Shown here one piece after another: positions 42,975 through 52,892 of a DNA stretch of 64,000 nucleotides (its first letter is position 1; each line of letters starts with the position of its first letter). Under the pieces are notes generated by a model. The model searched no databases. It was not told the DNA's origin and was given only the letters and a program-made list of their open reading frames with translations. Source of the DNA: Flammeovirga kamogawensis (GTDB lineage Bacteria > Bacteroidota > Bacteroidia > Cytophagales > Flammeovirgaceae); assembly GCF_018736065.1 (NCBI RefSeq), contig NZ_CP076129.1, positions 186,001-250,000 on the forward strand, written 5' to 3'. A program made the translations under genes and the position numbers.

Positions 42975-45281
42975 ATGAAATTTAAAAATTACTTATTAAT
43001 CACTTTTGTCACTTCTATATTATTTGCCTGTACGCAAAAAGAAGAGAAAAAAGTATTAACCGACTACACAAAGTACGTTAGTACACAAGTTGGTTCATTA
43101 TCAGATTTTAGATTATCTACAGGGAATACATATCCTGCTGTAGCCACACCTTGGGGAATGAATTTTTGGACGCCTCAAACAAATAATAATGGTGATGGTT
43201 GGGCGTATATGTACCAAAAAGATAGTATAAATGGTATTAAACAAACACACCAACCTAGTCCGTGGATAAATGATTATGCTGCATTTTCAATTTTCCCTAT
43301 GACTGGTGAAGTTAAGTTTAATGAAAAAGACAGACAATCTAAATATTCACATGATAACGAAGTTGCAAAACCTCATTATTATAGCGTTAATTTAGAAACT
43401 TATAATACAAAAGCAGAAGTAGCTCCAACAACTAGAGGTGCAATTTTTCAATTTACGTTCCCAAAAACTAAAGATGCAATAGTTTTAGTAGATGGTTACA
43501 ACCAAGGTTCTTTTGTAAAGATTATACCAGAAGAAAAAAAGATTATTGGTTATGTAACAAACAATCATGGAGGTGTTCCAAAAAACTTTGCTAACTATTA
43601 TGTTATTCAGTTTGATAAAGAATTTACAACTCAAGGTACTTGGAATGGAAAAGAAGCTACTGCTAATAAAGAGTTGAAAGCGGACAGAACAGCTGGATAT
43701 GTTAAGTTTAATACAAAAGAAGGTGAGGTAATTACAGCAAGAGTTGCATCATCATTTATTTCTCATGAACAAGCAGAGATTAATCTTTCAAGAGAGATTG
43801 GGGACAAATCTTTTGATGAAGTTAAGAATGAAGCACAATATACTTGGAATGAGCAATTTAACCGTTTAAAAGTTGAAGGTGGTTCTGAAAGAAGTATGCA
43901 AAATTTCTATACTTCAATGTACCGTACTTTATTGTTCCCTCGTAAGTTTTATGAGTATGATGTTGACAATAAATTAATACATTACTCACCTTATAATGGA
44001 GAAGTATTAGATGGTTATATGTTTACTGATAATGGGTTCTGGGATACCTTTAGAGCTGTTTTCCCTTTCTTTACAGTGATGTATCCAGAATTAAATAGCA
44101 ATATTATGAGCGGTTTAGTGAATACATATAACGAAAGTGGTTGGTTACCAGAATGGGCTTCACCAGGTCATAGAGATTGTATGATTGGTTCTAACTCGGC
44201 ATCATTAATTGCAGATTCTTATTTAAAAGGAATTAGAGGATACGATGTGGAAACTTTGTATGCTGCTATTATTAAAAATACAAAAAATCACGGTCCTCTA
44301 GGTTCAGTTGGTCGAATGGGTGTAGATTATTATAACAACTTAGGGTATATTCCTTACGATGTTGGTATACATGAAAACACGGCTAGAACATTAGAGTATG
44401 CTTATGATGATTATTGTATCATGAAATTAGCTGAAGCATTAGGTAAGCCTCAAGCAGAAATTGATCTATTTGCTAAAAGAGCAAACAATTATAAAAATGT
44501 ATTCGACCCAAGCACAAACTTTATGCGTGCTAAAATGAAAGATGGATCTTGGCAAACACCATTTATTCCAGAAGCATGGGGTGGAGCTTTTACAGAAGGT
44601 TCTTCTTGGCATTACACTTGGTCAGTTTTTCATGACCCAGCTGGTTTAGCAAGGTTAATGGGTGGTAAAAAAGCATTTGGTTTAAAACTAGATTCAATAT
44701 TTACAACACCATCTATTGCAAATCATGATTATTATGGATTTGAAATCCATGAAATTACTGAAATGAAAGTTGCGGATGAAAAATACGGTACTGGTCAATA
44801 TGCACATGGTAACCAACCAATCCAACATGCTATTTATTTATATGATTATGCAGGTCAACCATGGAAAGCTCAAAAGTGGGCTCGTAAAGTATTAAAAGAT
44901 TTATATAGCCCAACACCAGATGGCTTATGTGGAGATGAAGACAATGGTCAGACTTCTGCTTGGTATGTATTTTCTGCTTTAGGAATGTATCCAGTTGCTC
45001 CTGGTACAAATGAATATGCTATTGGATCTCCAGAATTTGGAAAAGCGACAATGGCATTAGAAAATGGTAAAACATTTACTGTTGTAGCAAACAATAATTC
45101 TGATGAGAATGTTTATATCCAATCTGCTACATTAAATGGAAAATCATTTAACAAAACATATTTAACGCACGAACAAATTATGGCAGGTGGTGAACTTGTT
45201 TTTGAAATGGGTAATAAGCCAAACAAAGAATGGGGTACTGCAAAAGACAGTGCACCTTACTCTATGTCAGGTAAATTATAA
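42975..45281 (+). CDS. GH92 alpha-mannosidase lipoprotein, second of pair
   Basis: This encodes 768 residues from ATG 42975, chosen because MKFKNYLLITFVTSILFAC is a clean lipoprotein signal (Cys19). Family motifs are STGNTYPAVATPWGMNFWTPQT, GIKQTHQPSPWINDY, GFWDTFRAVFPFF, PEWASPGHRDCMIGSNSASLI, and the C-terminal GNQPIQHAIYLYDYAGQPWK and GDEDNGQTSAWYVFSALGMYPVAPG. It differs clearly from its neighbour at the substrate loops, so linkage specificity probably differs. No SusC/SusD pair lies in the window, so this is not a complete utilisation locus. Confidence 0.95.
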   Translation: MKFKNYLLITFVTSILFACTQKEEKKVLTDYTKYVSTQVGSLSDFRLSTGNTYPAVATPWGMNFWTPQTNNNGDGWAYMYQKDSINGIKQTHQPSPWINDYAAFSIFPMTGEVKFNEKDRQSKYSHDNEVAKPHYYSVNLETYNTKAEVAPTTRGAIFQFTFPKTKDAIVLVDGYNQGSFVKIIPEEKKIIGYVTNNHGGVPKNFANYYVIQFDKEFTTQGTWNGKEATANKELKADRTAGYVKFNTKEGEVITARVASSFISHEQAEINLSREIGDKSFDEVKNEAQYTWNEQFNRLKVEGGSERSMQNFYTSMYRTLLFPRKFYEYDVDNKLIHYSPYNGEVLDGYMFTDNGFWDTFRAVFPFFTVMYPELNSNIMSGLVNTYNESGWLPEWASPGHRDCMIGSNSASLIADSYLKGIRGYDVETLYAAIIKNTKNHGPLGSVGRMGVDYYNNLGYIPYDVGIHENTARTLEYAYDDYCIMKLAEALGKPQAEIDLFAKRANNYKNVFDPSTNFMRAKMKDGSWQTPFIPEAWGGAFTEGSSWHYTWSVFHDPAGLARLMGGKKAFGLKLDSIFTTPSIANHDYYGFEIHEITEMKVADEKYGTGQYAHGNQPIQHAIYLYDYAGQPWKAQKWARKVLKDLYSPTPDGLCGDEDNGQTSAWYVFSALGMYPVAPGTNEYAIGSPEFGKATMALENGKTFTVVANNNSDENVYIQSATLNGKSFNKTYLTHEQIMAGGELVFEMGNKPNKEWGTAKDSAPYSMSGKL

Positions 45282-45301
45282 TTCGTATCAATAGTTTAAT
45301 T

Positions 45302-45338
45302 AGGCTATCAAATTTTGAGTTTGGTAGCCTTTTTTTTA
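45302..45338. terminator. Intrinsic terminator after the GH92 pair
   Basis: AGGCTATCAAA/TTTGGTAGCCT stem followed by eight T. It also faces the convergent gene at 45336, whose stop overlaps the T run. Confidence 0.8.
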
Positions 45339-46130
45339 TAAAGTAATTCCTAATCCTACTTCGGGGCCTTTTATTGTAGTAGTACCAATTTTTAGAAAAC
45401 GATATCCTAATTTTACAGACATTCGATTAACATACCATTTCAAGTCTATATTCCCTTCATAAAATTCAGTAGTATCAAAAGATCCAAAGTACCAGTTAGT
45501 ATAAACGCTAATTGGTTTAATGAAGAATATTTCTGTGCCAACATTAAAATTACCACCATTATAACCATCACCTAAGAAAAGCCTTGAATAACCTGCTCCA
45601 AACCATGTGTCTAAACCCGTAAAAGCAAACCGATGATAAGTAGCATTTATATGAATTAAACCTAAATCACTATGTTGGTTTTCAGAAACTTCTTCTCTAT
45701 AAAAGCTACCTTCAACATCTAAACTAATTTTAGGAATAAAATAGAATGTAAAATGAGAGTTTAAACCATATAGGTTCTTGGATTCGTAAAAACCATTAAA
45801 TTCTATAATAGAAGAAAAACGAGTAGCTAATTCCTTATTTCGTGTATATCTACCGTATCCTTTTTGCATGTACGGGTATCTTTGTAATTTTATTGGACTG
45901 CCGTATCTATTAATTTGAAAATCCTGAGGTGCACCAATTATTAAATATCTGAAAATTGTATAGAGAATATTCATTGTCTCATCATCGTATTCTTTACCAT
46001 CACCATTTTGCGTACTAGGAGAGGGAGATGACTTTTTGGTTTTAACATCTTTTTCTATCGAGTTTATTTTTCCTTGACCTGCCACATTTAAACTGATAAA
46101 AAAGAGTAGTAACAATAGTGTAGTTTTCAT
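45336..46130 (-). CDS. Outer-membrane beta-barrel-like protein
   Basis: This encodes 264 residues. A signal peptide (LLLLLFFISLNVAGQ) is followed by a lysine/serine/proline-rich linker to about residue 50. The rest alternates short amphipathic strands ending in aromatic residues (FSSIIEFNGFYES, SHFTFYFIPKISLDVEG, VSVYTNWYFGSF-like, VKLGYRF, PEVGLGITL), which is typical of small outer-membrane barrels. Function unknown. It is convergent with the GH92 operon. Confidence 0.7.
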   Translation of the reverse strand: MKTTLLLLLFFISLNVAGQGKINSIEKDVKTKKSSPSPSTQNGDGKEYDDETMNILYTIFRYLIIGAPQDFQINRYGSPIKLQRYPYMQKGYGRYTRNKELATRFSSIIEFNGFYESKNLYGLNSHFTFYFIPKISLDVEGSFYREEVSENQHSDLGLIHINATYHRFAFTGLDTWFGAGYSRLFLGDGYNGGNFNVGTEIFFIKPISVYTNWYFGSFDTTEFYEGNIDLKWYVNRMSVKLGYRFLKIGTTTIKGPEVGLGITL

Positions 46131-46219
46131 ATAGAGTGTAGTTGTTTAGAATTATGACAATTTCTGCAACTATTCTGACAATAAAAAATAATAAAGATGG
46201 TCTTGAAAAATAGAATTAA

Positions 46220-46227
46220 TACCTTTG
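46220..46227 (+). promoter_or_regulatory. Possible -7 box just upstream of the VF530-family gene
   Basis: TACCTTTG matches TAnnTTTG but lies only 4 bp before the ATG at 46232. Any transcript from it would have almost no leader. Confidence 0.3.
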
Positions 46228-46231
46228 TGGT

Positions 46232-46468
46232 ATGGAAGATAAGAATCAGAAACAGCCAAATAACCCACTTCATGGAGTTAAACTAGCTGATATGTTAGAA
46301 TATTTAGTTGATTATTATGGATGGGATCAGCTTTCACATAGAATAAGAATTAATTGTTTTAGTAATGATCCATCTCTTAAATCAAGTTTAAAGTTTTTAA
46401 GAAGAACACCTTGGGCTAGGGAAAAAGTAGAACAACTTTATCTTCAAAAAATAAAAAAACAGAAATAA
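46232..46468 (+). CDS. VF530/DUF2132-family small protein
   Basis: This encodes 78 residues. The conserved core [61 protein letters not shown] is the VF530 (DUF2132) family, a small helical fold annotated as DNA-binding from its structure. It is usually a single-gene unit in Gammaproteobacteria and Bacteroidota. Its exact role is not established. A terminator follows directly. Confidence 0.85.
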   Translation: MEDKNQKQPNNPLHGVKLADMLEYLVDYYGWDQLSHRIRINCFSNDPSLKSSLKFLRRTPWAREKVEQLYLQKIKKQK

Positions 46469-46472
46469 CAAA

Positions 46473-46502
46473 AAAAGACCAATGAATATCACTGGTCTTT
46501 TT
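46473..46502. terminator. Bidirectional intrinsic terminator
   Basis: AAGACCAATG/CACTGGTCTT stem with A and T tracts on both sides. It ends the VF530-family gene on the plus strand and would end the minus-strand RNA candidate at 46473-46600. Confidence 0.75.
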
Positions 46503-46600
46503 CTTATAAACTAAACTAACAAACAAACTTCCAACTAATATTATATAACGAATTACAATTAAGTTATTTCGTTTTTGTTTTCTTTATTGATACTTCAATT
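46473..46600 (-). ncRNA. Candidate small RNA 1 of a tandem pair
   Basis: About 128 nt on the minus strand. The region shares TTGAAGTATCAATAAAGAAAA, AATATTAGTTGGAAG and TTTGTTTGTTAGTTTAG with 46834-46968 and ends in an intrinsic terminator with a U tract. No ORF is conserved. Conservation of two adjacent copies that both end in a terminator is the only support. Confidence 0.45.
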
Positions 46601-46833
46601 ACATTATAATTATTTATATAATCAAGTGATTTGTGTAAGTTTTACGCTTTTATTAAAATTGTACTATCATATAATTTAAATCCTCCTATTTACATGTGAT
46701 AAATGAAGAAGTAGTCATTTATAAAACTCATAAATCATATTTTTATTAGGAATAGGTAATTTTAAAAACTTAAAGTTGTGATGAGGTTATATTCTGTATA
46801 TTAGATGTATTTAAAAATAATATTAATGTAAAA

Positions 46834-46868
46834 TAAAAAAAGACCTATGTAAAACATGGGTCTTTTTC
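46834..46868. terminator. Intrinsic terminator with no gene upstream on the plus strand
   Basis: AAAAAGACCTATGT/ACATGGGTCTTTTT. No plus-strand gene precedes it within 365 bp, so it more likely ends a minus-strand transcript. Confidence 0.7.
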
Positions 46869-46968
46869 TCTATAAACTAAACTAACAAACAAACTTCCAA
46901 CTAATATTTTTTAAACGAAAATTATAAATGTTTTTTCGTTCTTATTTTCTTTATTGATACTTCAATTT
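46834..46968 (-). ncRNA. Candidate small RNA 2 of a tandem pair
   Basis: Second copy of the repeated unit described at 46473-46600, spaced about 365 bp. The stem bases differ (GACCTATG versus GACCAATG) but pairing is kept, as expected of a selected terminator. Confidence 0.45.
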
Positions 46969-47948
46969 GTATCATTTTTCATAGATACACAAATATTACC
47001 TGTAACAATCTACATGTTGTTATAATTGTTATATAAGAAAGTTTAAATACTGCAATTTCTTATTCAAAGTGGTTTGAAAATTAAATTTTGGACATAATAA
47101 TACCCCTCAATATTTTAAAAAAATAGAGAGGGGCCTCATTATTAATTGGGGGATATCCTATTTCATGGATTCCCTAAGTAAGTACTTCTTCATAAAAGTA
47201 ATTCACTGTTAAAGAAAAATACTTTTTAATAGTTGCCCTAAATAAATAGGAGAATGTAATAAGTTGTTAGATAACTAACGTGTTATTACATTATTTATGT
47301 AGACTGAAAATAATTTTATTAATCATGTTCTGCATAAATATCACTTTTAAAATATATACTTTAAAAGTTTTGATAATATAAAGTTATAATATTTTTTATT
47401 TTATTAAAAGAATAAACTTAAAGTTAGAAAAATAATGTTTAATCATCATAAATTATAATTCAATATTTTTGATTTGAAATACATACTTATATTGTTATAA
47501 TATTCGGATTATCTGTTATTTATGAAAACAATTTCTTGAGTAATTAATTGATTACTTGTTATTATTATAAATATCTTTTTTTTGTAATACTTACACATAA
47601 AACTGTAAGAATAGTTTTAAAATGAGCTGATCGCTACTTTTTTATTATGTAAGTATATTCTTGAAAAACTAAATTTTCAAATAAATATTTATGCAATACA
47701 ATTTTTGGAATGTGTATTTTAAAACTGTATCATAAATAATAATTAGTACTTATAAGTATTGTAATGTTTAATAAGCAACTAATATGAGTCTAATAGGTAT
47801 AAACATTTTATGAAGGTAAGAATAATTTTTATTAGCAATTCTAAAATAATCAAAGCATATTCATATTTAAACATATATACTCATAAGTACTTTATTATAA
47901 TGTCGCTTATTAATAAGTACTTAATTAACATCTAACTAAAAAAATAAA
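46969..47948. other. Long AT-rich intergenic region, no gene seen
   Basis: About 980 bases with no plausible coding frame. The only distinct structure is a small CCCCTC/GAGGGG hairpin at 47103-47133. The rest is very AT-rich and full of short TAAGTA/TACTTA motifs. Confidence 0.6.
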
Positions 47949-49196
47949 ATGCCACATAAATACCATCCAGAAAGTTTAATGATGACTCATGGTTATAAAC
48001 CAGAGCTTTCTGAGGGAGCTGTAAAGCCACCTATTTTCCAAACATCAACATTTGTATTTAAAACTGCAGAAGAGGGTAAAGCATTTTTTGAAGTAGCTTA
48101 TGGTTTAAGAGAAAAAGGCGAAAATGAAAACCTTGGTCTTATATATAGTAGAATTAACAACCCAAATTTAGAGATTCTAGAAGATCGACTTTGTTTATGG
48201 GATAAATCGGAAGATTGTGCTGTATTTGAGAGTGGAATGAGTGCAATTAGTTCTGTTTTATTAGAATTCTCAGCTCCAGGTGATTTAATATTATATAGTG
48301 CACCAACGTATGGTGGTACAGATCATTTTATTCATGATCTTTTAAAGAAAATTGGCGTTACAAGTATTGCGTTTAGACCACATCATACTAAGAAAGATTT
48401 AATAAAAATGATAAAAGATAGCGGTAAAGCAGATCGTTTATCGTTAATCTATTTAGAATCTCCAGCAAATCCAACTAACGATTTGTTTGATATTGGTGCT
48501 TGTGTAAAAGTGGCAAAAAAGTTTTCTTCTAAAAAGAAGAAAGTTCACGTTGCTGTAGATAATACATACATGGGACCATTATGGTCTAATCCTTTAGAAT
48601 TAGGTGCTGATTTAGTAATGTATTCTGCTACAAAATATATAGGCGGACACAGTGATTTGATTGCTGGTGCAGTTCTCGGAAATAAGGAAGTAATGCAGAG
48701 AGTTAAAACACTGCGTACTTTTTTAGGTAACATGGTAGGCCCACATACTGCATGGTTACTTTTAAGATCTTTAGAGACATTAAAAGTAAGAATGGAGAAA
48801 CAAATGCGTAATGCTAAGAAAGTTGCTAAATTTTTAAATGAACACCCTAAAGTTGATAAAGTTCATTACTTAGGATTAATACCAAAAGACACAAAAGATT
48901 ATAAGTTGTATAAAAAGCAATATTCTTCTCCGGGTGCAATGGTATCTTTTGATATTAAAGGAGGTGAGAAAGAAGCATTTAAATTCTTAAACGGTTTAAA
49001 ACTAATGAAACTTGCAGTAAGCTTGGGCAGTACAGAAAGTCTTGCTCAACACCCTGCTAGTATGACTCACATTGGGGTTGATCCAAAAGAAAGAGAAGAG
49101 TTTGGAATTACTTCAAGTCTGGTTAGACTTTCAATTGGTGTAGAAAATTCAGAAGATATCATTTGGGATATCGAAGAATCATTAAATAAAGTATAA
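47949..49196 (+). CDS. Cys/Met metabolism PLP-dependent enzyme (cystathionine gamma-synthase/methionine gamma-lyase type)
   Basis: This encodes 415 residues. It has the family fold and cofactor residues: YSRINNPNLEILEDRL near 66, FESGMSAISSVLL near 93, APTYGGTDHF near 118, YLESPANPTNDL near 168, VDNTYMGPLWSNPLELGADLVMYSATKYIGGHSD with the PLP-binding Lys229, and SLGSTESLAQHPASMTH near 350. The reaction cannot be fixed from sequence alone: gamma-synthase, gamma-lyase or O-acylhomoserine sulfhydrylase are all possible. It is slightly longer than typical because of the YGLREKGENENLG insertion near 51-63. A strong terminator follows. Confidence 0.88.
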   Translation: MPHKYHPESLMMTHGYKPELSEGAVKPPIFQTSTFVFKTAEEGKAFFEVAYGLREKGENENLGLIYSRINNPNLEILEDRLCLWDKSEDCAVFESGMSAISSVLLEFSAPGDLILYSAPTYGGTDHFIHDLLKKIGVTSIAFRPHHTKKDLIKMIKDSGKADRLSLIYLESPANPTNDLFDIGACVKVAKKFSSKKKKVHVAVDNTYMGPLWSNPLELGADLVMYSATKYIGGHSDLIAGAVLGNKEVMQRVKTLRTFLGNMVGPHTAWLLLRSLETLKVRMEKQMRNAKKVAKFLNEHPKVDKVHYLGLIPKDTKDYKLYKKQYSSPGAMVSFDIKGGEKEAFKFLNGLKLMKLAVSLGSTESLAQHPASMTHIGVDPKEREEFGITSSLVRLSIGVENSEDIIWDIEESLNKV

Positions 49197-49200
49197 AAAA

Positions 49201-49241
49201 ATAGCCCCATTATTTATATAAGTAATGGGGCTATTTTTTAT
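49201..49241. terminator. Bidirectional intrinsic terminator
   Basis: ATAGCCCCATTA/TAATGGGGCTAT with a T tract, between the PLP enzyme and the convergent gene at 49251. Confidence 0.85.
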
Positions 49242-49250
49242 AAGTGACTA

Positions 49251-49484
49251 TTATAAATCCTCTTCGTCTTTAACAACAATTCTAGGGTTGTTGTTTTCAT
49301 TTAAAGATTTTCTTTGTTCTTGCTTTTCAGCCTTACGTTCTTTTTTTGCTTCTTTTCTTTCTTTAAAAAGTTCATAAGTAGTTTTATCAGAATTATTTGC
49401 ATGCATATCTTGAATGTTCAAGCCTTGTGCATTAATAACTAGACTAGTTAGAATTATAGAAATTGATAATGATAAAGTTTTCAT
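49251..49484 (-). CDS. Small secreted lysine/glutamate-rich protein
   Basis: This encodes 77 residues. A signal peptide (LSISIILTSLVINAQG) precedes a short, highly charged helix (FKERKEAKKERKAEKQEQRKS) and an acidic tail. Nothing suggests an enzyme. The signal peptide and position between terminators make it a probable real gene. Function unknown. Confidence 0.6.
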   Translation of the reverse strand: MKTLSLSISIILTSLVINAQGLNIQDMHANNSDKTTYELFKERKEAKKERKAEKQEQRKSLNENNNPRIVVKDEEDL

Positions 49485-49655
49485 TTAATAAGTAGGTTAG
49501 GGTAGTTATAAAAAAATCAGGTATTTGATTTACTATCACAAATAAAATTGAAAATATTTGTAAACGCTAATTATTGATCAATAAATTCTTAAAATAATAC
49601 ATTATTTCATAGTGTTATAAGGTGTGTGTAATGTTATTCATCACTTTCTACTGTC

Positions 49656-49934
49656 TTACCTTTTTAATACCCTGCAATAATATTGACCGTCTGTATATTC
49701 TACATATATGTTATAGATTCCCTTCTCAAATTTAGACATGTCAATATCGGTAATTCCACATCCACCAGATTCTAAAATAATTTCATCATCTATATTTTGA
49801 ATACAAACCGTAAATTTATCTGTAGCTAATGGAGTATGTATACGAGTAATATCATATACTAAAGTTGGATAGACCATCCATTTATTTTGATGAGCATTCT
49901 CTTTCTGAGAACGTTTTAATTTTTCTAGGAGCAT
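49656..49934 (-). CDS. Small protein with DUF3244-like beta-strands
   Basis: This encodes 92 residues with no signal peptide. DKFTVCIQNIDDEIILESGGCGITDIDMSKFEKGIYNIYVEYTDGQYYCRVLKR resembles the strand pattern of short T9SS-tail-like or DUF3244-type domains ('G.Y.I.v...g....r.l'). As a free-standing cytoplasmic form it is odd; a missing signal-bearing exon or upstream start was not found. Function unknown. Confidence 0.5.
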   Translation of the reverse strand: MLLEKLKRSQKENAHQNKWMVYPTLVYDITRIHTPLATDKFTVCIQNIDDEIILESGGCGITDIDMSKFEKGIYNIYVEYTDGQYYCRVLKR

Positions 49935-50328
49935 GGGAAAGAAACAGCATAATTTGATAACAATGTGCGAAATTATAAATAAATGAAAATATTAAAAATA
50001 TATAGTCATCTATTTTGTAATAAACTTAATTTTTATTTCTCATTTAATGATCTAATCCAATTCTATAACAAAAATATTCAACGTGATATATAAATAATAG
50101 AAAACTATTTTAAATGAAAAATCATTGATTTTGATCTATAAATGCGGTTTTTTACTAAAAGAAACAATCTATTAACTTGAAGAAACCTATCTAGACTACA
50201 TTACCTAATACATTTGAAGTGTAATTAATACAGCTACTCTATTTAATAAACTATTGGATACTATTTGGAACACTCCAATCTAAAAAATGTATTAATGTTC
50301 TACTCAATTTTTTAACTATACACGTCTT
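49935..50328. other. AT-rich intergenic region, nothing recognised
   Basis: 394 bases upstream of the T9SS cargo gene, diverging from the gene at 49656. No hairpin, repeat or convincing promoter pair was seen. Confidence 0.5.
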
Positions 50329-52824
50329 ATGAAGAAATTATTAACAGCTTTCTTGCTATCTTTTTGTTCTATAGCATTTGCTCAAAACACAGTATTTCAA
50401 AATAACTTTGATGCTTATACTGCTCAAGAAAATATGATTGACCAAGGTGAATTCATATTACAAGAACTCCAAGATCTAGCAGACGAACAAGATGTAACTC
50501 TAGTTATTGGTGAAGAAGATGGAAATAAGTACATCTCTTTTGACACTCCTGGAGCAACTACTTCTAAAAATACAAATATTAGATCTACAGAAGAAATAAC
50601 TTTTAAAGCAGGAGTAACATATACTTTAACTGCAAAAGCAAGAGGGCCATTTTCTAGAGGTTTAAGAATTATCGATACAACAACAAATGGACCTGCATTT
50701 TCAGAGGCTAATTACAATGCTAGAAACGATGAAACGCTTCGTGCAGAGTGGTATGAACATTCATTAGAGTTTACACCTGATGCTGATTTTATTGGTATTG
50801 TAGCAATGTTTAGAGGATGGAATTCAATGCTAGATATTGATGATATATTATTAGTAGATAATCAAGAAGCTACAGAAGAAGAAGAAGAGGAAGAGGAAGA
50901 AGAGAATCCAGTAGAAGAACCTGTTTTCTACATTTATCAAAATGATTTCACTTCTTATTCTGAAAATGAAAGTTTAATTGATGGTGATTTTAAATTAGAT
51001 GTTTTTCAATTACCTGAACTTACAAGAACTTTATCTACAGTAGTTGATCAACAAGACGATAACCAGTTTTTACAATTACAAATTGTAGATGCTGCTGCTT
51101 CTGCTAACACTTTAGTAAGTGTATCTCAAGATATACAAGTGAAAGCTGGTATTGAATATACATTACAAATAAAAACGAGAGGTCCATTTAGAAGAGATAT
51201 AAGAATCTTGGAAAAGAATAATGGTGTTATGTTTCAGTCAGCAGAATACAATGCAACTAATGATGCAACATTAAGTAACGAATGGTATCAACATACTTTA
51301 GTATTTACTCCAGAAACAGATTTTACTGCACAAGTATCTGTTTTAAGATTATACTATGGTACTTTAGATATTGATGATATCATGCTTTCAACAACTTCTG
51401 AAGACGCATTGAACCAAGAAACACCACTTGATCCTAACGCATTGTATCATAATAATTTTGCATCTTATACTGCAGATGAAGATTTAAATGTTGAGAATTC
51501 ATTCTCATTAGTTGCCATTGATAATGTTGATGGAGAAAGAACACTAACTGCTATTGATAACAATGGAAATAAAGTATTAAAATTTGATACTCCAAATGCT
51601 ACAATAAAGTCAAATACAAATATTTTTGTTGATGAAGAGATTCAATTAGAAGCAGGAAAAAAATATAGATACACAGCAATTACAAAAGGTAAGTTTGATA
51701 GAGACCTTAAAGTTTTTGATACAGAAGCAAATGAAGCAATTATCTCTAGTGTAAATTATAACGCTGGTAATGATGATATTGTTGGTGCTGAATGGCATGA
51801 ACAAATGGTAGAATTTACTGCAGAGGAAAACATAACAGTTCAATTAGTAATTACTAGAAAATGGAATGGTGTTCTAGAAGTTGATGATATCAAACTAGTG
51901 GAAATTCCTTTAGAAGAAGAATCTGAAATTGATACTGATGCAGATTACCATAATAACTTTTCAGAATATAATGAAGAAACATTGGTAACATCGGATTTCG
52001 ATTTTGTAAAAGTTGAACAAGAAGATGCTGAAAGAACAATAACTTCAGAAGTTCAAGACAATAATAACTTCTTAAGATTTGACACTCCTAATGTAACAGG
52101 AGATGCAGCTACTTACATTTATACTGTTATGGACTTTGAATTTAAAGCAGGTACTGAATATACATTATCAGCTAGAACTAGAGGACAGTATATGAGAGGA
52201 CTAAAAGTACTTAATAGTACTGATAATAGTGTTGCTTTTGAAAATAGAGGACATAACGCAGGTACTGCAGAAGTTGCTGCAAATGAATGGTATACCGATG
52301 TTTTAGTTTTTACTCCAGAAACTGATTTTACTGGTAAGCTTGCAGTTAATAGAGATACAAATGGTGTTTTAGATATTGATGATTTATTATTATCATCTAA
52401 AATGATGGAAGAAGAGGAAGAGGAAGAAACACCAGTTGAGGAGGAAGAAGAAGAAACTCCTGTTGAAGAGGAAGAGGAAACACCAGTTGAGGAAGAAGAG
52501 GAAGAAACTCCTGTTGAAGAGGAAGAAGAAACACCTATTGATGGAGATGTAACTGCAATTGATCCTGTAGCTAATAGTTCAATTTCTTTATACCCATCAC
52601 CTACAACTTCTTTAGTAACTATTGATACAGGTAATGAACAAATTGTTTCTATTGTAATTGCTAATTCAGCTGGGCAAGTAGTTCAAACAATTACTACAAA
52701 TTTAAATTCACAAGGAAGCTCGCTTTCTTTTAAATTAAATAAAACTCTTAATAACGGAGTTTATATTATTAAGATTAATTGCTTAAATAATCAATTCACT
52801 AAGCGAGTTGTATTAAACAGATAA
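50329..52824 (+). CDS. Four-repeat secreted protein with T9SS type A sorting domain
   Basis: This encodes 831 residues. After a signal peptide (FLLSFCSIAFAQ) come four ~170-residue carbohydrate-binding-module-like units, each with 'Y.NNF..Y...E', 'F.AG..YTL.A..RG.F.R.L.I', 'A.YNA.ND', 'EWY.H.LVFTPE.DF', and 'G.LDIDDI.L'. Glutamate-rich linkers separate unit 1 from 2 and unit 4 from the tail; the last has five EEEETPVE repeats at about 702-745. The final 75 residues (SLYPSPTTSLVTID, GQVVQTI, LNNGVYIIKIN, FTKRVVL) are a Por-secretion type A tail. Likely a surface glycan-binding protein. Confidence 0.85.
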   Translation: MKKLLTAFLLSFCSIAFAQNTVFQNNFDAYTAQENMIDQGEFILQELQDLADEQDVTLVIGEEDGNKYISFDTPGATTSKNTNIRSTEEITFKAGVTYTLTAKARGPFSRGLRIIDTTTNGPAFSEANYNARNDETLRAEWYEHSLEFTPDADFIGIVAMFRGWNSMLDIDDILLVDNQEATEEEEEEEEEENPVEEPVFYIYQNDFTSYSENESLIDGDFKLDVFQLPELTRTLSTVVDQQDDNQFLQLQIVDAAASANTLVSVSQDIQVKAGIEYTLQIKTRGPFRRDIRILEKNNGVMFQSAEYNATNDATLSNEWYQHTLVFTPETDFTAQVSVLRLYYGTLDIDDIMLSTTSEDALNQETPLDPNALYHNNFASYTADEDLNVENSFSLVAIDNVDGERTLTAIDNNGNKVLKFDTPNATIKSNTNIFVDEEIQLEAGKKYRYTAITKGKFDRDLKVFDTEANEAIISSVNYNAGNDDIVGAEWHEQMVEFTAEENITVQLVITRKWNGVLEVDDIKLVEIPLEEESEIDTDADYHNNFSEYNEETLVTSDFDFVKVEQEDAERTITSEVQDNNNFLRFDTPNVTGDAATYIYTVMDFEFKAGTEYTLSARTRGQYMRGLKVLNSTDNSVAFENRGHNAGTAEVAANEWYTDVLVFTPETDFTGKLAVNRDTNGVLDIDDLLLSSKMMEEEEEEETPVEEEEEETPVEEEEETPVEEEEEETPVEEEEETPIDGDVTAIDPVANSSISLYPSPTTSLVTIDTGNEQIVSIVIANSAGQVVQTITTNLNSQGSSLSFKLNKTLNNGVYIIKINCLNNQFTKRVVLNR
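52410..52545 (+). repeat. In-frame DNA tandem repeat encoding the Glu-rich linker
   Basis: A unit of roughly 24-30 bp (GAAGAGGAAGAAACACCAGTT and variants) repeats five times. Copy number is likely to vary between strains without breaking the frame. Confidence 0.8.
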
Positions 52825-52860
52825 TTAATTTTTAATTGAGATTTGGAACACGACTAAGAA

Positions 52861-52892
52861 AAGGTCATCCTGTAACGGGATGGCCTTTTTTT
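52861..52892 (+). terminator. Intrinsic terminator
   Basis: AAGGTCATCC/GGGATGGCCTT stem then seven T, after the four-repeat T9SS gene. Confidence 0.85.

Noticed and set aside
40661-45281. Complete polysaccharide utilisation locus
   Set aside because: No SusC/SusD pair or dedicated sensor is present in the window; only two GH92 genes and a distant sulfatase.
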